In this document: piece after piece, positions 29,568-38,906 of the stretch
Position numbering within the stretch: position 1 is the stretch's first letter
Layout: the number at the start of each line of letters is the position of its first letter
Assembly (NCBI GenBank): GCA_021845985.1
Contig: JAJZES010000039.1
Coordinates: 46,079 to 110,078 of the forward strand
DNA from: Pseudomonadota bacterium
Lineage (GTDB): Bacteria; Pseudomonadota; Alphaproteobacteria; Acetobacterales; Acetobacteraceae
Direction of reading: 5' to 3'
DNA length: 64,000 nucleotides
The notes under the pieces: generated by a model
Databases searched by the model: none
Told to the model about the DNA's origin: nothing
What the model saw: the letters and a program-made list of their open reading frames with translations, nothing else
Position numbers and translations under genes: made by a program

Positions 29568-30787
29568 TTATAGCCGATGGGGGAATGCGGGCCAACCGCA
29601 ACTATTCCGGCATTCAAGGCTCGCTTGCCGTGGTTATAGCCGATGGGGGAATGCGGGCCAACCGCAACGGATGCGCTGTTCCGCCGGATCGGCCGGCGGT
29701 TATAGCCGATGGGGGAATGCGGGCCAACCGCAACCTTGCCGGGCTTCGGCGCGACATGTTCACGGTTATAGCCGATGGGGGAATGCGGGCCAACCGCAAC
29801 TCGCGCGCCTGTTCGCGTGGTGCGCGTTGCGTTATAGCCGATGGGGGAATGCGGGCCAACCGCAACTTTTCGGCGTTCAACCAGCTCAGCAACATCGTTA
29901 TAGCCGATGGGGGAATGCGGGCCAACCGCAACTCACCATCCTGTCATATTGGCGACGCGAAAGTTATAGCCGATGGGGGAATGCGGGCCAACCGCAACTC
30001 CCTGCGGAAGCAGGCGAAGGCGTCTATCGTTATAGCCGATGGGGGAATGCGGGCCAACCGCAACGTACCAGTCACTCTGACACCCGCCAAGGGTGTTATA
30101 GCCGATGGGGGAATGCGGGCCAACCGCAACCTTGCGCAGCAAGACTCGCGTGGTGCGTGCGTTATAGCCGATGGGGGAATGCGGGCCAACCGCAACGGCT
30201 TGACCACCTGCACGATCGACAGTGTGGTTATAGCCGATGGGGGAATGCGGGCCAACCGCAACTAGCCCGCGACGCTGGCGCCGGTGACCGGGGTTATAGC
30301 CGATGGGGGAATGCGGGCCAACCGCAACTCTGCGAGCGACGGGCAGCCAGGGAAAGACGTTATAGCCGATGGGGGAATGCGGGCCAACCGCAACCGGGTC
30401 ACGCACGGCGACGCCGCCGGCGGGGTTATAGCCGATGGGGGAATGCGGGCCAACCGCAACAGCGGCGTGCGTGATGCGCTCATAGGCCGAGTTATAGCCG
30501 ATGGGGGAATGCGGGCCAACCGCAACTACCTAATCGTTCACGTTCCCCCGCGCAATGTTATAGCCGATGGGGGAATGCGGGCCAACCGCAACACCGGCCC
30601 CGTGCTCATGGCCAGCGCGGCGTTATAGCCGATGGGGGAATGCGGGCCAACCGCAACACGTGCCAGCCGAGGATGTGTCGCCGGTGGTTATAGCCGATGG
30701 GGGAATGCGGGCCAACCGCAACACTACGCGCGGCTGGCGCCCGGCACCTACGTTATAGCCGATGGGGGAATGCGGGCCAACCGCAAG
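29567..30787 (-). CRISPR. Type II-C CRISPR array: 19 x 36-bp repeats, 18 spacers (15 of 30 bp, 3 of 29 bp); crRNA strand inferred minus, repeat GTTGCGGTTGGCCCGCATTCCCCCATCGGCTATAAC
   Basis: + strand repeat GTTATAGCCGATGGGGGAATGCGGGCCAACCGCAAC starts at 29567, then every 66 bp to 30557, then 30622, 30687, 30752; only the last copy differs (terminal C to G). Orientation from tracrRNA anti-repeat strand. Confidence 0.97.
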
Positions 30788-30839
30788 CTGAGTACACTGA
30801 GTACAGGGGACTCGCCGCGACTCGAAACGGCCGGCCGGT
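30788..30839 (-). promoter_or_regulatory. Putative CRISPR leader (52 bp), bounded by the ABC exporter stop codon
   Basis: Abuts the distal repeat; contains tandem CTGAGTACA x2 (30788-30805) and GACTCG-CCGC-GACTCG (30809-30824). Confidence 0.5.
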
Positions 30840-32588
30840 TCAGGCCAGCGTCTGGGTGCGCACCAGCCGGGCATACAGGCCCTCGCCGGCCATCAGTTCG
30901 CCGTGCCGGCCCTGCTCCACCGCCCGGCCCTCGGCCAGCGTCACCACCAGATCGGCGTCGCGCACCGTGGACAGCCGGTGCGCGACGACGATCGTGGTCC
31001 GCCCGCGCCGCAGCACCGCCAGCGCTTCCTGCACCGCCGCCTCGCTTTCCGTGTCCAGCGCGCTGGTCGCCTCGTCCAGCAGCAGGATGCGCGGGTTGCG
31101 CAGCAACGCCCGGGCAATCGCCACCCGCTGGCGCTGGCCGCCCGACAGGCGCCCGCCGCCCGGCCCGAGCGGGGTGGCAAAGCCAAGCGGCAGCGCCGCG
31201 ATGAACTCCGCCGCCGCCGCCGCCCGCGCCGCCGCCATCACCTCCGCCTCGGTCGCGCCCGGCCGGCCGAGCGCGATATTGGCGCCGACCGTGTCGTCGA
31301 ACAGCAGCGTATCCTGCCCGACATAGGCGATGGCGTCGCGCAGGCTGGACAGCGACACGTCGCGCACATCGGCGCCATCGACCAGCACCCGCCCGCCGGT
31401 CGCCTCATGCAGCCGCGGGATCAGCGCCAGCGCGGTCGATTTGCCCGCCCCGGACGGCCCGACCAGCGCCAGCGTGGTGCCCGGCTCGGCGACGAACGAC
31501 AACCCGTCCAGCCCCACCCGCCCGTCCGGGTAGCGAAAGCAGACCGCATCGAACACCACCCGCCCGCGCCCCGCCGGCAGCGACGCCGCGCCCGGCCGGT
31601 CGATGATGCGCGGCGCCTCATCGAGCACGCCGAAAATGCGCACCAGACCGGCCAGCCCCTCCTGCACCGCCGCATTGAGGCTGCCGAGCGCGCGCAGCGG
31701 CTGCGCCGCCAGCAGCAGGGCGGTGACGAAGCCGGTGAAATTGCCCAGCGTGCTGTCGCCGCGCGCCGCCCGCCAGCCGGCAAAGCCGAGCACCAGCGCC
31801 ACCGCGACGCCGCCGAGCACCTCCAGCAGCGGGTCGATGCGGCTGCGGCTGCGCACCAGCCGCATCAGCTCGCCATAAAGACTGCCGAACGCCGCCTCGG
31901 CGCGCGCGCTCTCCGCCGCCTCCAGCCGATAGGCGCGCACCGTGCGCGCCTGCATGAAACTCTCGGTCAGGATTGAGGCGGTCTCGCCGACGCGCACCTG
32001 CATGTCGCCGGAGACGCGGCGCAGGCGGCGGCCGATGCGCTGGATCGGCAGCGCCGCGATCGGATAGAGCGCCGCCGCGATCAGGAACAGCGGCCAGTCG
32101 AGATACAGCATCGAGCCGATCAGCCCGACGATCTTGACCGCGTCGCCGGCGCCGTTGACGGCGCGGCTGAGCGCATCGCGCACCGTCGCGGTGTCGGCGG
32201 TGAAGCGCGCCGCCAGCGCCGCCGGCGCCTCGCGCTCCACCCGCGCCAGATCGGCGCGCGCCAGATGGCCGAACATGCGCGTCTGCAGGCCGCGCACGAT
32301 CAGCAGCACCGAGCGCTGGATCAGCACGCTCTGGCCGTATTGCGTCATCGCCTTGAAGGTGGTGACGATGACCACGATCACCGGCACCTGATAGAGAATG
32401 CGCGGATCGCGGCGCTGGAACATCTCGATGGCGCGGTCGATGACCACCGGGTAGAGCGCCTGGGTCGCCGCGGTCGCGGCGGTGAGCAGCAGGATGACCA
32501 GCAGCGAGCCGCCCTGCGCCCGGATATGCTCGCGCCACAGACGAAGCAGGAGGCGCCTGGTGGCGGGGGAAGACGCATCTTCGGGCAT
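30840..32588 (-). CDS. ABC exporter, fused permease/ATPase (MsbA-like)
   Basis: TM domain plus LVGPSGAGKSTALALIPRLHEATGGRVLVDGADVRDVSLSSLRDAIAYVGQD, LSGGQRQRVAIARALLRNPRILLLDEATSALD. Confidence 0.92.
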   Translation of the reverse strand: MPEDASSPATRRLLLRLWREHIRAQGGSLLVILLLTAATAATQALYPVVIDRAIEMFQRRDPRILYQVPVIVVIVTTFKAMTQYGQSVLIQRSVLLIVRGLQTRMFGHLARADLARVEREAPAALAARFTADTATVRDALSRAVNGAGDAVKIVGLIGSMLYLDWPLFLIAAALYPIAALPIQRIGRRLRRVSGDMQVRVGETASILTESFMQARTVRAYRLEAAESARAEAAFGSLYGELMRLVRSRSRIDPLLEVLGGVAVALVLGFAGWRAARGDSTLGNFTGFVTALLLAAQPLRALGSLNAAVQEGLAGLVRIFGVLDEAPRIIDRPGAASLPAGRGRVVFDAVCFRYPDGRVGLDGLSFVAEPGTTLALVGPSGAGKSTALALIPRLHEATGGRVLVDGADVRDVSLSSLRDAIAYVGQDTLLFDDTVGANIALGRPGATEAEVMAAARAAAAAEFIAALPLGFATPLGPGGGRLSGGQRQRVAIARALLRNPRILLLDEATSALDTESEAAVQEALAVLRRGRTTIVVAHRLSTVRDADLVVTLAEGRAVEQGRHGELMAGEGLYARLVRTQTLA

Positions 32589-32637
32589 GGGGCGCGGCTC
32601 TAGCAGCCGCCACCGCTGCCCGCCAGTTCCGTCGCGG

Positions 32638-33579
32638 GTGGCCGCCTATGTCGATCTGGACCTGGTCGGCGACGGGTTGATCAAGCTGCCGTTCGTGCGC
32701 GCCCTGCGCCACGCCTGCCCCGCCGCCGAGATCACCTGGATCGCCGGGCGCGGCGCCAGCGCCTATGCCGGCGTGCTGGCCCCGCTGATGCCGGGCCTGC
32801 TCGACCGGGTGGTGGAGCGCTGCGGCGTCGGCGGCGGGTTGCGCGCCGCCATCGGGCCGCCGCGGCTCGATCTGCTGATCGACACCCAAAGCCATGTCGG
32901 CACCACGCTGGCGTTGCGCGCCCTGCTGCCGCGCCGCTTCGTCAGCGCCGCCGCCGGCTACTGGCTGTCCGGCGTGCGGCCCGGGCGCGGCTACCGCAAG
33001 CCGCGGCGGCTGATCCGCCGGCTGCTCGATCTGGTCGAACTGGCGACCGGCGCGCCGGCGGTGGTCGATGGCGCGCTGCGCCTGCCCGAGGCGACGCGGG
33101 CTCGCGCCGCCGCCCTGCTGCCGGCGGGACCGTGCTACGTGGCGCAGGCGGTCGGCGCCGGCGGGCGGCACAAGGCATGGCCGGCCGAGCGCCATATCGA
33201 GCTGGCCCGGGCGCTGGCCGGGCGCGGCATCGTCCCGGTGATGATCCTCGGCCCGGCCGAGGCCGATCTGGCGGCGCCGCTCGCCGCTGCGCTGCCGATG
33301 GCGCGCTTCCCGCTGCGCGACCTGCCGCCCGATCCGGCGCTGACCATCGCGCTTGGCGCCGGCTGCGCCGCCGCGGTCGCCGCCGATTGCGGCGCGGGAC
33401 ACATGCTGGCCGCCGCCGGCGTGCCGATGGTCTCGCTGTTCGGCCCGACCGACCCGGACAAGCTCGCGCCCTGGGCGACGCGGCTGACCATCCTGCGGGC
33501 GCAGGATTTCGGCGGCGGCGGGATGGCGGCGATCCCGCTGGCGGCGGTGCTGGCGGCGGTCGCGCAAACGATCCTATGA
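32638..33579 (+). CDS. Glycosyltransferase family 9 (heptosyltransferase-like)
   Basis: VAAYVDLDLVGDGLIKLPFVRALRHACPAAEITWI…AADCGAGHMLAAAGVPMVSLFGPTDPDKLAPW; GTG 32638 or ATG 32587 possible. Confidence 0.8.
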   Translation: MAAYVDLDLVGDGLIKLPFVRALRHACPAAEITWIAGRGASAYAGVLAPLMPGLLDRVVERCGVGGGLRAAIGPPRLDLLIDTQSHVGTTLALRALLPRRFVSAAAGYWLSGVRPGRGYRKPRRLIRRLLDLVELATGAPAVVDGALRLPEATRARAAALLPAGPCYVAQAVGAGGRHKAWPAERHIELARALAGRGIVPVMILGPAEADLAAPLAAALPMARFPLRDLPPDPALTIALGAGCAAAVAADCGAGHMLAAAGVPMVSLFGPTDPDKLAPWATRLTILRAQDFGGGGMAAIPLAAVLAAVAQTIL

Positions 33580-33839
33580 TGCACCGCCGCATGAACGGGA
33601 TCGAGATGCCGCCCGCCCTGACCCGCCGCGCCCTGCTCGGCAGCGCCCTCACCACGCCCATGCTGGCCGCCCCCATGCTGGCCGCACCCGCCATCGCCGC
33701 CGACGCGCCAGTGCGCATCGGCGTGCTGGTGGACGAAAGCGGCCCCTATCACGACATCGGCGGCCCCGGCTCGGCCGAGGCGGCGCGCATGGCGGCGGAG
33801 GATTTCGGCGGCTCGGTGCTCGGCCGGCCAATCGAAATC
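33576..33839 (+). pseudogene. 5' fragment of an ABC transporter substrate-binding protein gene, truncated by an IS element
   Basis: Signal peptide then PVRIGVLVDESGPYHDIGGPGSAEAARMAAEDFGGSVLGRPIEI, at which point homology stops at the IS end; no C-terminal remainder right of the IS. Confidence 0.8.
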
Positions 33840-34918
33840 GCTCTTATGTCGTTCTCTGTTGATAGGGGCCTAACCCTGCGGCTCCCATGATCCAGGTGGT
33901 GCGGTCTGATGTGGCACCGAGGGCTTCGATGGTTCTGCGCCAACTCAGGTAGCTCGGCAGGTTCTTGGTGGCGACGCCGTGAAAGCGCCGCATCCATTCC
34001 TTGAGTCGGCCGTGGCAGGCATTGACGTTGTTGATGTGAAGCTCCGGCGCCTGGGGCTTTGGCAGGCCAGGAGCGGCCAACACATGGCACCTGATCCCGG
34101 CGCGCCGTGCAAGCGCGGTGATCGCCGTCCCTCCGTCGCAGCACAACTCTGCCGGCCGGCTCATGACATTGTGCAGAGCCACCGTGATGCTGGCAGCGTC
34201 GAGGCGTGCCAGCACGGCATCGGTGGTGGCGCCGCTGCGGTCGCGCGCGACGATGACCGGGATCTGTTCTGCCGAGAGCCCGCGCTTGAGCGCCTTGCCG
34301 CCGCGCTTGCGCGCGGGCCTCGGCAGGGCGCGGCGTTTGCCCTTGAAGGATTCCAGGATGAACGTCTCGTCGGCCTCGACGAGGCCGGTCAGGCGCGGCG
34401 GTTTGTCGAGCGTGAGTGCCGACAGGAACCGATGCCGCCAGCGGAACGCGGTGGTATAGGCCACTTTGCAGCGCCCTGCGGCTTGCGCCACCGTCGCGCC
34501 GACGATCAACGCTTGTGCCTGATCCGGCCAGCGATCCTGGTGGTGCAGCGGTAGCGCGGCTTGCCGCTGGCGTTGCCCCAGGGATGAATGTCATCTCTGC
34601 CGCAATGCGGACAGCCGAAGCTCGCAATGCGACTGCGCCCGACCTGCGACAGCAGGCCCCGGTCAACGTCGGACGCAACCGTCGTGACGCCCGACGGCGC
34701 AGCCACGGCTTCACCCGGCACCGCGGGCGCAGCGGCCGAAGCCTCCATCGGATCAGCCGCCCCGGCCAACCCCAGTTCCCGCATTGCCCGGCGCCGCTGT
34801 GACGCACTCAGCCGCCCAATACCGGCAAGCCAATCCGCAAACGCCCCCGTGTCCATGTCAGGCTTCCCCCGCCGAACGCCCAACCCTCCCATCGATCAAC
34901 AGAGATTGCTATAAAAGC
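33840..34918 (-). mobile_element. IS1595-family-like insertion sequence, degenerate
   Basis: Imperfect terminal inverted repeats GCTCTTATGTCGTTCTCTGTTGAT (33840-33863) and, on the opposite strand, GCTTTTATAGCAATCTCTGTTGAT (34918-34895); transposase similarity inside. Confidence 0.75.
33844..34892 (-). pseudogene. IS1595/ISXO2-like transposase, split into two frames
   Basis: Zinc ribbon CPHCGRDDIHPWGNASGKPRYRCTT in ORF 34506-34892; DDE-type GLVEADETFILESFKGKRR… and HINNVNACHGRLKEWMRRFHGVATKNLPSYLSWRR in ORF 33844-34509; the in-frame continuation HHQDRWPDQAQALIVGA is out of phase. Confidence 0.8.
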
Positions 34919-34962
34919 CAAAAAAGTCGTTGCCGGGTCCCTTTTGGTCAGCCGGTGCCATT

Positions 34963-36198
34963 TCAATTGTTGCTGTCCGCCTCCCTGCCGGGAGCGCCAG
35001 CCGATCCAGACGCACGCAAGTCACCAGCCGCCGCCGCCAACCGCCGCGCCAGCTCCGCCCGCACATCGCCGGTGCAGCCGCCGTCCAGCCACCACTGCCG
35101 CAGCGCCTGCAGCAGCGCGCCCAAATCCGGCCCCGCCGGCACCCCCGCATCGCGCAGATCCTGGCCGCGCAGCGCAAACACCGGCGCCGGCATCGCCGCC
35201 AGCCGCGCCAACACCGCCGCATCTCCACCGGCCAGCCAAACCCGCCCGATCAGCACCGCCCGCGGCAGCTCCGCCAACGCCCGGCGCAAATCGGCATCAT
35301 CGGCCCCCGCCGGCACCGCCGCCGCGTCGCGCAGCGCGATCAGCCGGTCGCGCTCGGCCGATGACAGCCGCAGCCGCTCGGCGACGCGCCCGGCATCCCC
35401 GGTCAGCAGCGCCGCCAGCCGCAGCAGCGGATCGGCCGGCGCGCCGCACGCCACCAGCGCCGCCAGCCGCGCCGGCGCCGTCCCCTCCGGCAGCACCGCC
35501 GCCAACACGCCGAGCCGTGCCATCAACTGCACCGCCGCCACCGGATCGGGCGCCGCCAAAATGCGTTTCAACTCGCTCCACACCCGCTCGGCCGACAGCA
35601 GCGCGAGGCCCGGCACCGCCGCGCCGATCGCCGCCACCGCCGCCGGGTCCGGCGCGCCCACGCCATACCGCGCCCAAAACCGGAAAAACCGCAAAATGCG
35701 CAAATAATCCTCGGCAATGCGCGTCGCCGCCGCGCCGACGAAGCGCACCCGGCCGGCGCGCAGATCGTCGATGCCGGCGAAATAGTCGAACACCGCGCCG
35801 GCCGGCGTCATCGACATGGCGTTGATGGTGAAATCCCGCCGCGCCGCATCGGCGCGCCAGTCATCGGTGAACGCCACCACGGCGCGCCTGCCGTCGGTGG
35901 TCACGTCGCGGCGCAGCGTCGTCACCTCGAACCCGCGATGTGCGGCGATGGCGGTGACGGTGCCGTGGGCGATCCCGGTCGGCGCCGATTTCAGCCCGGC
36001 CGCGCGCAGCGCCGCCACCACCGCGGCGGGCGGCATCGGCGTTGCCAGATCGATGTCGGCGACCGGCCGCCCGGCCAGCGCGTCGCGCACCGCGCCGCCG
36101 ACCAGCCGCGCCCCCGGCAGCGCCGCCAGCACCGCCGCCAGGCCGGGTTCGCCCAGCACGGCAGGCGGCGGCAGGATCAGCGCCGGCGGCGCGCTCAT
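34963..36198 (-). CDS. cca: CCA tRNA nucleotidyltransferase/poly(A) polymerase family
   Basis: ARLVGGAVRDALAGRPVADIDLATP; RDFTINAMSMTPAGAVFDYFAGIDDLRAGRVRFVGAAATRIAEDYLRILRFFRF. Confidence 0.92.
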   Translation of the reverse strand: MSAPPALILPPPAVLGEPGLAAVLAALPGARLVGGAVRDALAGRPVADIDLATPMPPAAVVAALRAAGLKSAPTGIAHGTVTAIAAHRGFEVTTLRRDVTTDGRRAVVAFTDDWRADAARRDFTINAMSMTPAGAVFDYFAGIDDLRAGRVRFVGAAATRIAEDYLRILRFFRFWARYGVGAPDPAAVAAIGAAVPGLALLSAERVWSELKRILAAPDPVAAVQLMARLGVLAAVLPEGTAPARLAALVACGAPADPLLRLAALLTGDAGRVAERLRLSSAERDRLIALRDAAAVPAGADDADLRRALAELPRAVLIGRVWLAGGDAAVLARLAAMPAPVFALRGQDLRDAGVPAGPDLGALLQALRQWWLDGGCTGDVRAELARRLAAAAGDLRASGSAGAPGREADSNN

Positions 36199-36428
36199 GG
36201 TGCGGCATGCCCAGGGATGATCCGACCATCGATCAGCGCCGCCGGCACATAATCCTGCCCGCGATCGAGCCGGTGCGACAGGCCGTACCACAGTGTTCCC
36301 GCCGCCAGCCCGGCGATGGCGGCGACCACCGGCCAGACCAGCGCCGGCCGCGCCAGCCGCGCCGCCAGCCACCACGCGGCCAGCAGCAGCAGCGGCGCCA
36401 GGAACAGGCCGGCCTCGGCCCAGCGCAT
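36195..36428 (-). CDS. Small DUF6111-like membrane protein
   Basis: Two TM segments; GLSHRLDRGQDYVPAALIDGRIIPGH; overlaps neighbours by 4 bp or less. Confidence 0.6.
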   Translation of the reverse strand: MRWAEAGLFLAPLLLLAAWWLAARLARPALVWPVVAAIAGLAAGTLWYGLSHRLDRGQDYVPAALIDGRIIPGHAAP

Positions 36429-37063
36429 CAGCGCGGGCTCCGCAGCCGCACCGCCAGATTGACCAGAATGGCGGCGGTGGCGCCCCAGATGTGATGCTCG
36501 GGATGCGGCCACACCCAGAACTCGCGCCAGCGTCCGCGGAAATGCGCCCGCTGCTTCTGCGGCGCGTCGGGGTCGAGCAGCACCGCCAGCGGCAGCTCGA
36601 ACACCGCCGCCACCTCCGCCGCCGAGGGCCGCAGCTCCAGCGCCGCCAGCGCCCGCCCCGCCGGCAGCAGGCCGAGCACCGGGGTAATGCGGAACCCGGT
36701 GCCGGTGACATAGTCGGGCAGCCGTCCGAGCAACTCGACATGTTCGGGTCCGAGGCCGATTTCCTCCTGCGCCTCGCGCAGCGCCGCCGCCTCCGGCCCG
36801 CTGTCGCCCGGATCGATGCGCCCGCCGGGGAAACTCACCTGCCCGGCATGGTTGGACAGATGCGCCGTGCGCCGCGTCAGCAGCACCCCAGGCACCGGGC
36901 CGAGCACAAACGGCACCAGAACCGCGGCCGGTGTCAGCGCCGCCGGGGCGAGGTCTCTGGTGTCATCGCCATCGAGCGCTGCGGCGGTCGCCTGCGGCCT
37001 CGGCCGGCTGTTCTCGGCCAGCGCCAGACCGGCAAGGCGGGCGCGCAAATCATCGGCATCCAC
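36428..37063 (-). CDS. NUDIX hydrolase (CoA pyrophosphatase-like)
   Basis: NUDIX box GGRIDPGDSGPEAAALREAQEEIGL. Confidence 0.9.
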   Translation of the reverse strand: MDADDLRARLAGLALAENSRPRPQATAAALDGDDTRDLAPAALTPAAVLVPFVLGPVPGVLLTRRTAHLSNHAGQVSFPGGRIDPGDSGPEAAALREAQEEIGLGPEHVELLGRLPDYVTGTGFRITPVLGLLPAGRALAALELRPSAAEVAAVFELPLAVLLDPDAPQKQRAHFRGRWREFWVWPHPEHHIWGATAAILVNLAVRLRSPR

Positions 37064-37072
37064 CTGGCCCGG

Positions 37073-37687
37073 CTACTCCTCGCCGTTGGGCAGCTCGCCG
37101 AGCGGGAAGAACACGCCGCAGCTCCACACCCCGAGCATGCGCTGACAATGCCGCATCCCCGGCTCGCCCAGCGCCACCAGCTCGTAATAGACGGCGCGCG
37201 AGATGCGCGCCTCGACCGGCGCCTCGGCGCTGCCGCGGACGCGGAGATAGGGGGTCGGCTCGCAGGTCAGGATATCGTGGGCGATGCGGATCGGGTGGTC
37301 CGGTCCGGCGGTCACCATCTGATCGACATTGGTGCGGAAGGTCAGCGCCTGGGTCCGGCCGCAGCCGACCCAGTCCATCTCGACGGCGACGAAGGGCGCG
37401 TCTTCGACCTCGATGCGGCCGCGTTCGGCGGGCGTCTGCAGCCAGAAACTGCCGTCCGGCTCGCGGCGCAGCACCGAGGCGAACAGACAGACCAGTTCCT
37501 TCCGCCCGATTGGGCTGCCGCGATACATCCAGGTGCCGTCGCGCCGGATCAGGAACGGCAGCTCGCCGCACTCAACCGGGCGGCGCACCGGCCGCGACGC
37601 CGCCGCGGTCGGTTCGCCGGCCAGTGCCGGCGCCTTCGACATGCGCATTGCGTTGTCGTCCTCCCGCGTGAGGGTGGCCTCGTTCAC
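37073..37687 (-). CDS. DUF1285-like protein
   Basis: FLIRRDGTWMYRGSPIGRKELVCLFASVLRREPDGSFWLQTPAERGRIEVEDAPFVAVEM; start uncertain (GTG 37687 or ATG 37648). Confidence 0.75.
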   Translation of the reverse strand: MNEATLTREDDNAMRMSKAPALAGEPTAAASRPVRRPVECGELPFLIRRDGTWMYRGSPIGRKELVCLFASVLRREPDGSFWLQTPAERGRIEVEDAPFVAVEMDWVGCGRTQALTFRTNVDQMVTAGPDHPIRIAHDILTCEPTPYLRVRGSAEAPVEARISRAVYYELVALGEPGMRHCQRMLGVWSCGVFFPLGELPNGEE

Positions 37688-37858
37688 GTTGTCGTCTCCG
37701 CCTCCGTCATCAGGCCGCCGCCCACGTTGGCGATATAGGGTGCGCCCCCCATCCGGTAAAAGTGGCAGGGTCAACTTCGTCGCTGGCGCTTCCACAATCT
37801 CGGCGCGCTATAACATCCAGCCAAGGGCCATACTGCGACGCAGCATCGAGGAATCGGC

Positions 37859-38872
<1,014 letters not shown>

Positions 38873-38906
38873 AACGGTCGCCGCCCGCCGCACGGATGCC
38901 CGCCGC

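Noticed and set aside
29585-30758. Long ORFs across the array encoding repetitive peptides (VIADGGMRANRN, YSRWGNAGQPQ, AVGPHSPIGYN, RLARIPPSAIT)
   Set aside because: Artefacts of the 66-bp (22-codon) CRISPR period, open on both strands; no start/RBS or family support
29567-30787. Plus-strand array polarity, with the cas2 side as leader
   Set aside because: The tracrRNA anti-repeat pairs with minus-strand repeats and its tail folds properly only on the minus strand; the plus-strand continuation after the anti-repeat runs into cas9 without a tracr-like fold. Not experimentally proven
32586-32589. ABC exporter and GT9 genes with start codons overlapping head-to-head at CATG
   Set aside because: GT9 homology begins near the GTG at 32638, so the overlap is probably a start-choice artefact
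33749-34807. 352-aa minus-strand ORF spanning the IS element
   Set aside because: Wrong frame; the transposase motifs lie in the two ORFs 33844-34509 and 34506-34892
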